Part shown: one piece after another, positions 1 through 8,495 of the stretch | Layout: each line of letters begins with the position of its first letter | Position numbering within the stretch: the stretch's first letter is position 1 | Assembly (NCBI GenBank): GCA_049578985.1 | Contig: JBAUMZ010000053.1 | Location: 1-64,000 of the forward strand | Direction of reading: 5' to 3' | Source of the DNA: TH5896 sp049578985 | GTDB taxonomy: Archaea > Thermoproteota > Nitrososphaeria > Nitrososphaerales > Nitrososphaeraceae | Length of the DNA stretch: 64,000 nt | Position numbers and translations under genes: made by a program | Notes under the pieces: generated by a model | What the model was told of the DNA's origin: nothing | Databases searched by the model: none | Seen by the model: only the letters and a program-made list of their open reading frames with translations

Positions 1-196
1 TGAATGAACTCATCTCTATCAATAGAGAAGTAGCAGTCTAACTAGGACTTCTAGTTACCATGCTAGGTGGCTAAAGCGTAGCCATATCACTACTAGACCA
101 CAAACGTCGCATAGTGATAATGGTATAGCATGAAGGATATTCTTGTAATTGATTCCGATAGAATCGGGGGAGGTAATTACCTTATCCCAGTCATTA

Positions 197-385
197 TCAA
201 ATGCATTTTGGACATTTTCCCTTATCCGCTCTAATTGAACATAGCTTTCCATTTGATTTGAAATGAGAATGAGAATAGATAAGCCCACAATTCTCACATT
301 TATGAAGGTGATTGCTTTCGCGAATTATTTCAGAATTTTTTAACTGTTTGTCTATAACTATCCAAAGATCGTCACCGCCACTCAT
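197..385 (-). CDS. small zinc-ribbon protein
   Basis: A 62-residue protein whose C-terminal half carries CENC near residue 30 and a terminal CPKC, a spacing expected for one zinc ribbon. The N-terminal part is a short amphipathic stretch with no recognisable domain. It overlaps a competing frame at 55-297 that has no domain, so this frame is preferred. Function is unknown; small zinc-ribbon proteins of this sort are common in Nitrososphaeria and are usually presumed to bind nucleic acid or protein. Confidence 0.55.
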   Translation of the reverse strand: MSGGDDLWIVIDKQLKNSEIIRESNHLHKCENCGLIYSHSHFKSNGKLCSIRADKGKCPKCI

Positions 386-646
386 TCAAAATCTTTCCAC
401 AAGTATCGATCTCGATCCATCATTCCATATAAAAAGTCACTGGAACTTGAACTAGAGAGAGACATAGACTTGTTTTTGACAGGATAAGAAAATCTAAAAA
501 CAGCGTAGCAAGAGCGCTGAACTGAAACGCACAATTTACCTTTTACCTTTTACCTCTGCTGAGGCAATGTATGGGATAGAAGCATGAAGCTCGTATGAGA
601 TGAGCCTTTAAAAATCAGACATTCTATTTTATTCTGTGACGGGTTT

Positions 647-1630
647 TCACATAATTACCTCAGGACATATTTTTAGAATATCGGCGAGTCTCTTTCTTAG
701 TGTCACAACACTTATGTTTCCAGCTGCTGCTATTTTTGATTGGCTAATGGTCGACTCTTTCTTTTTTAAACAAGAAGCGTACAACACGGCCGCAGCTATT
801 GCCCTGGGATCTTTTCCGTGGCAGATCGGATTCCTTTTTGCTACACTCAACATATTTACTGCTTCCCTATAAGTCTGTTGGCTAATCTGTGCATTAGTTG
901 CAATTTTGGAAATGTATGATGAGGCATCTACTGTAGCGTGACTAATCCTCAATTTCCTAGACATTATTCTATAACATCTACCTGAGAAAATGGGCTCCGC
1001 ATTTGCCGCATAAGATATCTCTTGCATCGTTCTTGGAACACTCATTTCTTTACATGCGGCATAGATACTTGCTACAACCATTTCTTTTATCGCTCTTCCT
1101 TTGATCAATTTGCTATCAAATGCTCTTCGATAGTAATATGCAGCTCTTTCTATTATGGGATTGGTCAGCCCCAATTTATCGCGAACAGTCGCCATGATTG
1201 CGAATGCATTCTTAAAATTTCTTAAATGATTCTTGTTATTGCTCCAAATCTTGTCCAAATATCTAATCTTTTTACTAGTTGTAATCTGTTCTTGATTTAG
1301 GACTGTACCATTCGCATCAGTATTGGAGTAGGTTATAATAGTTGACAAACCTTTGTCAGGGAAAACAAGTGATGATGGCATGCCCGATCTATTTTTCGTG
1401 TTTATATCACTTACTGGCGTTTCCTGCTTATCCAAAACAACCGTACCGCAGGTTGTACAGATTATTTCACCAGTTAATCCATCAAAAATTGTCGTGTCAC
1501 TCTTGCATGATAGACATATACGAGAATTGGTAATAACCTCAAGAGCACCTTGCCGTTCTTTATCCTGAGCAGCATTGGGGGGAAATTCATATAGAATATA
1601 TTTCCCATGCTGTATAGATTGCTTATTCAT
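647..1630 (-). CDS. tfb: transcription initiation factor IIB (TFB)
   Basis: A 327-residue archaeal TFIIB homologue. The N-terminal zinc ribbon is at residues ~40-62 (CLSC, then CTTC), followed by a B-finger/linker region and two cyclin-like repeats (from ~residue 125 and ~220, with the repeat motifs AIMATVRDKLGL and AVNMLSVAKRNP). In Archaea TFB bridges TBP-TATA and RNA polymerase and selects the start site. Length is typical, but the linker containing VSDINTKNRSG and PDKGLST is diverged from the usual core B-finger, suggesting one of several TFB paralogues rather than the housekeeping copy. It is transcribed alone, divergent from the RHH-like gene at 1768. Confidence 0.93.
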   Translation of the reverse strand: MNKQSIQHGKYILYEFPPNAAQDKERQGALEVITNSRICLSCKSDTTIFDGLTGEIICTTCGTVVLDKQETPVSDINTKNRSGMPSSLVFPDKGLSTIITYSNTDANGTVLNQEQITTSKKIRYLDKIWSNNKNHLRNFKNAFAIMATVRDKLGLTNPIIERAAYYYRRAFDSKLIKGRAIKEMVVASIYAACKEMSVPRTMQEISYAANAEPIFSGRCYRIMSRKLRISHATVDASSYISKIATNAQISQQTYREAVNMLSVAKRNPICHGKDPRAIAAAVLYASCLKKKESTISQSKIAAAGNISVVTLRKRLADILKICPEVIM

Positions 1631-1767
1631 TGCGTCAGTTTAGCTCATCTTTTATAAAAAACGTGTGTGTTTTGTGTAATTTAATAATTCAAATACGTTA
1701 AATAACTCTAGTGTAATTAAACAAGTACAATGTATTCCCCGGGAATGGATAAGTAGGTGACCCTTTC

Positions 1768-2343
1768 ATGAAGACAGCTACCAAAAGACGAAAATCTGCT
1801 ACCGAAGGTGTAACCTTCAGACTTCCCTCCGATAACCTGGAGCAATTATGCAAGGAAGCCGAAACAAGACAGATTAGCGTTAATACACTTGTAAACCAAA
1901 TTATTAACGAACACCTTGATTGGCATCTCTATGCTGCTCAAGCTAAACTCTATTATGTACCAAAACCATTCATATCAAGAGTTCTTGAAAAGTTTACAGA
2001 ACAACAATTAGCAGAATTAGCAGATACGAGCGCAAAGAAGGATTTTGTTGATATTGGTTTACTATTGCGGGGAGAATTTACGATTTCCTCCTTTCTTAGC
2101 ATTTTGGAAAATTGGTCTAGAATTTCAGACATACCTTACAGGACGGAAGAAAATGAAACTAACCAAAAGATCATAATTGAGCACAATATGGGGTCAAAGT
2201 ACTCTTATCTGTTCAAGGAGATCTACAGGCGTTTGTTGGAGAACGCATTTGAAACAAAGACGCAGTTTGATACTACGGATAACACGATTGTTCTAACATT
2301 TGATAAGGAAGCACGTCCTTTGGAAAAGGAGACTAAATGCTAA
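1768..2343 (+). CDS. RHH-like putative DNA-binding protein, paralogue 1
   Basis: 191 residues. The N-terminus (TFRLPSDNLEQLCKEAE followed by SVNTLVNQIINEHLDWH) looks like a ribbon-helix-helix fold: a short beta strand, then two helices. The remainder (~residues 60-185) is a domain I do not recognise. The 6735-7421 gene is a clear paralogue, sharing LDWH, a YY-PKPFI motif, a TEQQL motif, and a central LL.GEF segment. It lies divergent from tfb with a ~135 bp shared upstream region. The reading frame ends inside a 7-bp tandem repeat. Likely a transcriptional regulator, by inference from the N-terminus only. Confidence 0.75.
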   Translation: MKTATKRRKSATEGVTFRLPSDNLEQLCKEAETRQISVNTLVNQIINEHLDWHLYAAQAKLYYVPKPFISRVLEKFTEQQLAELADTSAKKDFVDIGLLLRGEFTISSFLSILENWSRISDIPYRTEENETNQKIIIEHNMGSKYSYLFKEIYRRLLENAFETKTQFDTTDNTIVLTFDKEARPLEKETKC

Positions 2344-2380
2344 ATGCTAAATGCTAAATGCTAAATGCTAAATGCTAAAT
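2334..2380 (+). repeat. 7-bp tandem repeat (TAAATGC)6 across a stop codon
   Basis: Six perfect copies of TAAATGC (2334-2375) plus a partial TAAAT. The array starts in the last codons of the preceding gene, and its stop codon (2341-2343) is itself part of the repeat. The rest of the 2344-2661 gap shows no gene. Confidence 0.95.
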
Positions 2381-2661
2381 ATCCTGACTAATAGGAGAAA
2401 TCTTACTGCGAGATTTTATTGAATGCTTTTTCAAGTAATGAACGATTTTGACCTTTGTTATAGTTGTCTGAGATAGCTACTGAATTCCATACTAGTGCTC
2501 GGATTGTGAAATTAATTCAGGACCTTATCTCCCCCATCTTTTTACAAATTATATATTGACTAACAAGGTTGAAAGCACAAAAGAAAATGAAATTTAGCTT
2601 CTACAGCAACTTTTCTAATGCATAGTAAAGCGATTGAACCTTAGTCGAGTTTTTCTTTTAT

Positions 2662-2862
2662 TTACTCTCCCTGGTATTCTGTTTCTAGATCTTTATCTGG
2701 ATCCTTCACTTTATTAAATACGGCTTTTGCTCCTGCTTTTATTTTGTCTTTGGCATCTTCAGCACCCTCTTTTACTTCGTGTCCTGTTTCTTCGACATCA
2801 TCTTTTACATCATGTGTGTCTACTTCATATTTTGTTTCTTTCTTTACTTCAAATTCGCCCAT
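2662..2862 (-). CDS. small highly charged protein, USP-extension-like
   Basis: 66 residues, almost entirely Lys/Glu/Asp/Val/Ala with no Cys and few aromatic residues, resembling LEA-like or CsbD-like stress proteins in composition. The C-terminal half (DKIKAGAKAVFNKVKDP then KDLETEYQ) closely matches the N-terminal extension of the universal stress protein at 10491 (DKVKPGGTAAVQKVIDP then KDLGTEHQ). This shared segment suggests a common binding or stress function. No catalytic motif. Transcribed alone on the minus strand. Confidence 0.7.
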   Translation of the reverse strand: MGEFEVKKETKYEVDTHDVKDDVEETGHEVKEGAEDAKDKIKAGAKAVFNKVKDPDKDLETEYQGE

Positions 2863-3025
2863 TTTCCTTCTCGATAATTCATATTCAACATTCTATTTAT
2901 AGCTTGTAAATCTGGCGACTACTTATCAAATATCTAATTTTAACAAATTACTTGGTCAAGTCGATTGCTTTACCTCAGTCAGTAATGCTATTTATATTTT
3001 GTTTACTATGCTTAAGATACAATAA

Positions 3026-3538
3026 ATGACAATACTGTTTGAATCAAGAAAACTGCCTTACGTAGCTATTTTGACTCTAACTGTAGCGGTAGTGACATCA
3101 CTAACCTATGGACTGGAAATTCAAATAGCGCAAAATGCAGTAGCTCAGAACGAATCTGCCGATAGTGCCCAGTTACAGACAGCAAACGTGACCGGAGAAC
3201 TTACAAAGCCAGCTGAAGGCAATCCATATGGCGGGGAAAAAATTGGAGATATCACAATATCTTCGGATGGACATCAAACCAACATCAAGGGGTTAGTCAG
3301 CGCATCTCCTGCAGAGGGAAATGTTTATGAAGCATGGCTCGGTGATGCCGGTGGGTCTGAATATAAACTTAGCTTGGGACAGCTTAACGAAAACGGGACA
3401 ATAAATGTCGGTCAACATATGGTCAATCCTTTTACATATACCATATTCTTCGTAACAGAAGAACCACAGAATGATGTAGATCCCAACTCGGCGAATGCCA
3501 TAGCTGGAGTCCAATTAAAAGCCCCATTCGGACAATGA
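3026..3538 (+). CDS. exported protein with anti-sigma-K-like domain
   Basis: 170 residues. An N-terminal hydrophobic segment (residues ~12-30, VAILTLTVAVVTSLTYGL) acts as a signal peptide or anchor, followed by a polar linker and a beta-rich domain. The segment VYEAWLGDAGGSEYKLSLGQ, and the later FTYTIFFVTEE, resemble the extracytoplasmic domain of RskA-type anti-sigma-K proteins, which is found in Archaea without any sigma factor. Several N-x-T/S sequons suit an exported glycoprotein. Function unknown; the domain assignment is by pattern only. Confidence 0.65.
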   Translation: MTILFESRKLPYVAILTLTVAVVTSLTYGLEIQIAQNAVAQNESADSAQLQTANVTGELTKPAEGNPYGGEKIGDITISSDGHQTNIKGLVSASPAEGNVYEAWLGDAGGSEYKLSLGQLNENGTINVGQHMVNPFTYTIFFVTEEPQNDVDPNSANAIAGVQLKAPFGQ

Positions 3539-3643
3539 TAGAACCTACGTCCCACCTTTTATTACCCAATTACAGAAATATTCGAAAATATTCGAATGTG
3601 TGCAGTCATTGATTTACATATTAGAACTTTAGCTAAGGCATAT

Positions 3644-5428
3644 TCACAAGAAGGAAAATTTACTTCCTCCCTTCGCCTCAGGATAAGGTGGCGGAAGATT
3701 CATCTCCTCGAAGTTGTAGTAATAGATATGACCTGTAATGTTACCTTTATTTGAAAAGGTTAAACCATTTTGGTCTGCTATCTTCTTCCATATGTTGAAT
3801 CCGTTATCAAAATCCTCGATGTCTGAGCAGTTATCGTACGATGGAGATTCAAATTTTCGTCGCGATGGAGATAACTGCTTAGCCTTTTCAGGGCGGTATA
3901 TATTGGTCAAATTTTTAGTGTTTTCGGGCGATCCTATATGCTCGCGCCAAAGTCGTATCCTCAGTTCCTTAGCAAGCGAACTAGAAGTGATTCCAACATT
4001 AACCTCTGTTGAGTCTTTGAATCCATTTTTATCTATATTTGCTGATCCAATTGTAATCCATTTGTCATCCACTATAAAAAGCTTTGAATGCACGTAGATT
4101 TGACGCAGACTTTTGGTTTTCTTATCTTGACAAACTAGTGAGTAAGTTCCCACTCTTCTTCCCAAGTCTCCTGCATCCCTTATCCACTGCAAATGTTTGT
4201 TGACATCATTTACACTAGTCTTGGACAGTATACTCCCTATCAAACCTGGGAGGTTCGGTTCCATAGGACCAACAATAATAACTTTCAGGTTTTTTTGCTC
4301 TTGAAGCCTTTTGCAAAGGATCCTTGTAATGAATTCATTCTGAAATGGAAATTGGTTTTCAATGTATATAGAATTCTTTGCTTTTCGGATAGAGTTTGTA
4401 TACCATGCTAGAATACCTCCGTCCTTATCCATTCCTTCCCAAGTGCGTAACGCAACCATTTTGGTTCCTCCTTTGGAAACGTCAAACGGAAAATTAGCCG
4501 GCTTAAGATTCAAAGCCCGAATCCTTTTTTCATCTTTGACTTCATGGTATGCCCATCGCTGATTGAAGTGATAGGCTAAATCCCACACGATCGGACCTCT
4601 CATAATAGCATGGCAGTCATGCCACGGTTCGGAATCCTGGTCCCGTTGTGAATCGTTATAGTGGTGTCTACTAGTGTCCCATTTACCTCTGGATAAATCA
4701 AATCCTCCACAAAATCCTATCTTACTATCGATCACAATTATTTTTTCATGGTGTGCAGAGGAGAGAGTGGGTGAAGTATTATCTATCTTGACAATCAGAT
4801 TCTGCTCTATTCCATATTTTATAGCTAATTTATTTAATACCTCAACCTCTTCGGCTCTCCCATCTAGTCCTCTTTCGTCAGCTCCTGGCAAAATGCGAAG
4901 TGGCAGCCGCGGTTGCCACACAATAATTCTAACTGTCGCTCCATTCCTAGCTTTCTCAATTATCAGCTCTTGGAATCTTTTATATGAATGCCTGCCCTTC
5001 ACGCGTTGTCTTGAAGTTGTACAATCAGCTACAGTGGATAAGGAATTTTGACCAGTGCTTGCAGCAGAACTTGATGAAGTATGACTTTGATCTTTTCCAA
5101 ATTGTTCCACATCAGTTACAACACTCCCACTACTGGCACTAGATTTGCTCGTCTTAGGCAAATCATAGTCGTTATCTCGAACAAAATTCAGCGAAGGATC
5201 AAGGTCGTAGCCGGCTATGAAAATAGAACTCTCAGCTTGAAAGATGGCGTCATAAATAAGCTTGAATGTTTCCTCACCGTCGACTGTTAAGTCTATCTGA
5301 TTACCGTGCGTGATTTCTCCAAAGCGCTTTCTCTCGATGGCAACAGACGCAACTTGCTTCGGTATTCCAAGTCTCGTCAACAAATTCTTGCTATTCGTCA
5401 TTTGTGTTCTCCTGATGAGTACAAACAA
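3644..5428 (-). CDS. phospholipase D family protein
   Basis: 594 residues with two HKD motifs: HEKIIVID at residue ~227 followed by a GG-D segment, and HSKLFIVDD at ~447 followed by IGSANID. The paired His-Lys-Asp motifs form one PLD active site that attacks phosphodiester bonds through a phosphohistidine intermediate, as in plant-type PLD and cardiolipin synthases. A low-complexity Ser/Thr-rich insert is at ~95-140. There is no signal peptide. Start could instead be the internal Met at residue 10 (MTNSKNLL). Substrate (phospholipid or nucleic acid) cannot be decided from sequence; the large size and the spacing favour a phospholipase. Confidence 0.88.
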   Translation of the reverse strand: MFVLIRRTQMTNSKNLLTRLGIPKQVASVAIERKRFGEITHGNQIDLTVDGEETFKLIYDAIFQAESSIFIAGYDLDPSLNFVRDNDYDLPKTSKSSASSGSVVTDVEQFGKDQSHTSSSSAASTGQNSLSTVADCTTSRQRVKGRHSYKRFQELIIEKARNGATVRIIVWQPRLPLRILPGADERGLDGRAEEVEVLNKLAIKYGIEQNLIVKIDNTSPTLSSAHHEKIIVIDSKIGFCGGFDLSRGKWDTSRHHYNDSQRDQDSEPWHDCHAIMRGPIVWDLAYHFNQRWAYHEVKDEKRIRALNLKPANFPFDVSKGGTKMVALRTWEGMDKDGGILAWYTNSIRKAKNSIYIENQFPFQNEFITRILCKRLQEQKNLKVIIVGPMEPNLPGLIGSILSKTSVNDVNKHLQWIRDAGDLGRRVGTYSLVCQDKKTKSLRQIYVHSKLFIVDDKWITIGSANIDKNGFKDSTEVNVGITSSSLAKELRIRLWREHIGSPENTKNLTNIYRPEKAKQLSPSRRKFESPSYDNCSDIEDFDNGFNIWKKIADQNGLTFSNKGNITGHIYYYNFEEMNLPPPYPEAKGGSKFSFL

Positions 5429-5516
5429 CCTGGTGCATCTTGTAATGAGTAAATAATCCTTTCATCCTTCGAAGTGGCCTGACCTCATCGCTTATTCACC
5501 ATTCCACAATATATTA

Positions 5517-5555
5517 GCTTTAGCAGGGCCTGCGCCAACCCCGCTTTAGCAGGGC
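5517..5555. repeat. 13-bp direct repeat GCTTTAGCAGGGC
   Basis: Two exact copies of GCTTTAGCAGGGC at 5517-5529 and 5543-5555 in the gap upstream of the phospholipase D gene. The GC-rich block between them can pair partly with the repeats. No function assigned. Confidence 0.8.
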
Positions 5556-5687
5556 TATTTAGCTATATTATTATGAGTCATTTGAGTAAAAATAGAAAAA
5601 TCAAGATTGCATTGATCCTCCATTAAAATAAACTGGGAATCCTGTAACATTAGGAAACAAAAAAATTAATTCGTCAGCCTGTCTAGC

Positions 5688-5990
5688 CTAACCGCTCTGA
5701 TTTCGACCCCCTTCGTTAAGGAACCCCTGTACGCCTTCTGATAGATTGCCAAGGAATTCTCCGGTTTCATTTGCTGCTGCTTGTAATCCTTCGCCAGTTC
5801 TATTACCTGCGGTCTGTAATGCCTCAACTGTCTGGTTTCCAGCAGACTGCATAGCTTCGCCTGTCTGGTTTCCAGCAGACTGATTGGATCCTTGGGCGAA
5901 CAAAGGGTCTGATAGGGTCATAACGGAAACAAGACCCGAAAACAACACCATGATGCCTAATGTACCATATTTCACTTTACCTGAGACCAT
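5688..5990 (-). CDS. exported repeat protein with N-glycosylation sequons
   Basis: 100 residues. An N-terminal signal peptide (hydrophobic ~residues 8-30, ending at LFAQG) is followed by about four imperfect 11-residue repeats of the type SAGNQTGEAMQ / TAGNRTGEGLQ, each holding an N-x-T sequon, and a short C-terminal tail. This pattern suggests a secreted, possibly heavily N-glycosylated cell-surface peptide. Repeats at the protein level are matched by repeats in the DNA, so copy number may vary between strains. No known family recognised. Confidence 0.7.
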   Translation of the reverse strand: MVSGKVKYGTLGIMVLFSGLVSVMTLSDPLFAQGSNQSAGNQTGEAMQSAGNQTVEALQTAGNRTGEGLQAAANETGEFLGNLSEGVQGFLNEGGRNQSG

Positions 5991-5997
5991 GTTACTA

Positions 5998-6268
5998 TCA
6001 ATTACACAACATATTATTTAAGGCGATCACAAAGGGCGCGGGATTTGGTTTGCCTTTTTCCAGATCGTCACCAGTAGGATCGTAGTACAATCTTTTTTGC
6101 CATTTCACCATCCACAGTTGTTTTATCCATATTTGCGAAGAGTTCCCCAATAAGAAGGATATTCATTCTTGTTGTCGTTGCAGTTGCTATCGGCTTCATT
6201 CCTAGCCTATTATTGCCAAAGCTGATGTGTGACTCTCGTTCAGTAAAATATTCAAAACGGCTTCCCAT
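5998..6268 (-). pseudogene. decayed HAD-superfamily phosphatase fragment 1
   Basis: Reading toward lower coordinates, a frame containing LGMKPIATATTTRMNILLIG (compatible with HAD motif II) runs into KIVL, is broken by an apparent ~10-nt insertion near 6080, then resumes in another frame as TGDDLEKGKPNPAPFVIALN, the motif III region of beta-phosphoglucomutase-like HAD enzymes, and stops at 5998. Motif I and the C-terminal motif IV are absent. The DNA of this segment is closely similar to the second remnant at 8093-8473, which lacks 7 nt here. Confidence 0.7.
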
Positions 6269-6734
6269 GTTGACAATGATTTTCCTTCATACAAAATATT
6301 TATTCTTAACCAGACGATCCACCTGGCAATACTGTATATAACTATGTTACTATCAACCGATGTTACATTGATAGGTACATTGTGCACATTCGATATAGAA
6401 TATCTGAGGCCTTTTCGGCACATATATACTGCTGTCATAATCATGGTCGCCGTTACCATATATACTGCTGCCATAAATACACCAATTTGGCTTAAGAAAT
6501 CGTATAACTCAATGCCTCAGCCGTCATCATCAATATCAAGAAAAGAGAACAAAGAGCAGCGTATTATGTAACAATAATACTTTGGGTAGAGTATCTTTAG
6601 ATTTTCTGATTTAAGAGGCAAATAGCATTTCCTATCCACTATATCTTGCTCACTAGTCAAAATTAGTTAGAAAATATCTGCTAATTGGTTTGATTTTATT
6701 TCAGGGGTCAAGAAAATAAATTAGACGATGTTTG

Positions 6735-7421
6735 TTAAGAGGATCGGAACGAAGTAGGACTTTGAACTTCGCCATCGGTTTTAATCAGAAGGATGTTATC
6801 CGTAAGAATATAATTCGTTTTTATTAGGAATCTTTGTTCCATTACAGAGTGGAAAATCAATTTTAATAAATAACTGTAATTGTATCCCATATCATGCATG
6901 ACTATAATTTTGAATTCATATTCACTTTGTTTATATCTTACAGGAGTACGTGTCATTCTACACCAATTATCAAATATATCCATAAACGTCGAATGGTTAA
7001 ATTCACCATGTAACAATAAAGTCATATCAAAAAGCTGATCCACCACAGATTCTGCAATTTCTGACAACTGCTGTTCTGTAAGCAGATTAATTGTCTTGGC
7101 AATGAATGGTTTTGGCATATAATACATTTTTGCTTCAGAAGCTTTTGCATGCCAATCCAGATGTGCTTTAATGATCTGATTAATAGTTGTATTAAGACTA
7201 ACTTGGTTGACCGACGACTCTTTACATAACTGATTTATGTTTGCCGCAGGGAGCGTGACGGTAATGCGATCTCCCATAATTGTTGATCCGTCATCTAGAA
7301 AATTAGGTGTCTGAATATTATAACATCTTTTGGATCTCATCTCTGTCTTTGATGTATGACCGAACGTATAGTAGAACACGTTATCTTCATCATTAACATC
7401 ATCAACATTTGAGAAACTCAT
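6735..7421 (-). CDS. RHH-like putative DNA-binding protein, paralogue 2
   Basis: 228 residues, homologous over ~170 residues to the gene at 1768: ITVTLPAANINQLCKES matches TFRLPSDNLEQLCKEAE, and both share LDWH, YYMPKPFI/YYVPKPFI, LTEQQLSEI/FTEQQLAEL and LLLHGEF/LLLRGEF. The N-terminal ~48 residues have no counterpart in the paralogue, so the true start may be the internal Met before GDRITVTLP. As with its paralogue, the RHH-like N-terminus suggests DNA binding; the C-terminal domain is unrecognised. It stands alone between pseudogene remnants. Confidence 0.72.
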   Translation of the reverse strand: MSFSNVDDVNDEDNVFYYTFGHTSKTEMRSKRCYNIQTPNFLDDGSTIMGDRITVTLPAANINQLCKESSVNQVSLNTTINQIIKAHLDWHAKASEAKMYYMPKPFIAKTINLLTEQQLSEIAESVVDQLFDMTLLLHGEFNHSTFMDIFDNWCRMTRTPVRYKQSEYEFKIIVMHDMGYNYSYLLKLIFHSVMEQRFLIKTNYILTDNILLIKTDGEVQSPTSFRSS

Positions 7422-7657
7422 ATTCGCTATCTACATTTATTTCTCATGCCTAATAAGAATAGCAAAATGGTTCGTACACTATCTTAGCCTACCTTTAGAG
7501 GATCACTCCTACTAAAAATAACGGAAGTATTTGGGAAAATAATGGTGACAACTCTGGCTCTGTCTTTACATTAAGAATGCGAATACGAAGCTTTAGTTAT
7601 CTAGCTAGACAGGAAGTAGGCCTCTGACATCAGTACGCTCCTTACTGAAGGTAACTT

Positions 7658-7906
7658 CTATACTTCCAAAAGATGTCGTACGTGGTCTTTTAATTGTTTC
7701 ATAGATGTTGGTTTTGAAATATAGCATTCTTGAGCGAGCTCAGGGAATATTTTTTGTAATGCTATATAGCTTACATCTAACCCAGTAATGAAAAAACTTT
7801 AATCTTGCCCTCTTTTTATTTGTTTGTACGGATCAAAACCATTCATATTTGGCATCCTTACGTCTATCAATGTAACATCAACTGCTGATGATTCATAAGG
7901 ATTGAA
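7658..7906 (-). pseudogene. response-regulator receiver domain pseudogene
   Basis: In one frame on the minus strand: VDVTLIDVRMPNMNGF, the phospho-acceptor Asp region of a CheY-like receiver, then KQIKRGQD, an in-frame TAA at 7799-7801, then FFITGLDVSYIAL and ECYISKPTSMKQL with the conserved Lys-Pro near the C-terminus, ending at a normal TAG. The N-terminal acidic pocket is missing or frameshifted above 7906, where TGA occurs in frame. Thus a truncated receiver domain inactivated by at least one nonsense mutation. Thaumarchaeal stand-alone receivers commonly look like this. Confidence 0.8.
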
Positions 7907-8092
7907 TCATTAGAGATTGGAAAGTTTACCTACGAGTACTTACGAGTACTTTCGCTTCGGAATTTCTTCGGTGTAAACAAATTCCCCAAAATGGTCTGCC
8001 CTGATTGGAGCCGAGCACCAATTCTTCAGGAATTTGCTAGCTGACCTTGTATCGTTGAAAGTAAATTTTTCTGGGGTTGAAGTCAATACTCC

Positions 8093-8473
8093 TTAGAAAT
8101 CATTGTTAATGTCAAGAGGAGTATTATTCAGAGTAATAATACATTCTAAACCTGCACTATTGGCAGCTTGTACCCCTATTGGTGAATTCTCTACTACAGT
8201 TACTTGTGAAGTAGCTAGATTCATTTTATTTAATGCAATCACAAAGGATTTGGTTTCCCTTTTTCCAGGTCGTCACCAGTGATTATGAAGTCAAAATCCT
8301 TGGCTCCTATATTCTTCTCTAAAATCGCTTCGACCTCTTTTCTGGCAGCACCGCTAACAACTGCTTTGATACACGACTTTCCGCATTTTGTTGCTCATAA
8401 CCTCTGCATGAAAAGGCATCGCGTCAATAAGGACGCCGTCCATATCAAAGATAATACCCTTTTTAGTTAACAT
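8093..8473 (-). pseudogene. decayed HAD-superfamily phosphatase 2
   Basis: The 5' part reads MLTKKGIIFDMDGVLID (HAD motif I, DxDGxL) and then loses the cap domain and goes out of frame near AEVMSNKM. A second frame gives AVVSGAARKEVEAIL (motif II) and IITGDDLEKGKPNP (motif III). A 7-nt deletion relative to the sister remnant at 5998 shifts frame again, after which FVIALNKMNLATSQVTVVEN and SPIGVQAANSAGLECI (motif IV, VVEDS-G-like) run to TAA at 8093. All four HAD motifs are therefore visible across three frames, so this is a recently decayed beta-PGM-type phosphatase. Confidence 0.85.
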
Positions 8474-8495
8474 ATAACAAGATGTTTATGGGATT

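Noticed and set aside
55..297. 80-codon minus-strand frame at the window start
   Set aside because: It overlaps the zinc-ribbon ORF at 197-385, which has clear Cys pairs; this frame has no domain.
6202..6571. Opposing 90-codon (minus) and 75-codon (plus) frames
   Set aside because: They overlap each other, have hydrophobic stretches caused by low-complexity TATA-rich DNA, and no conserved motif.
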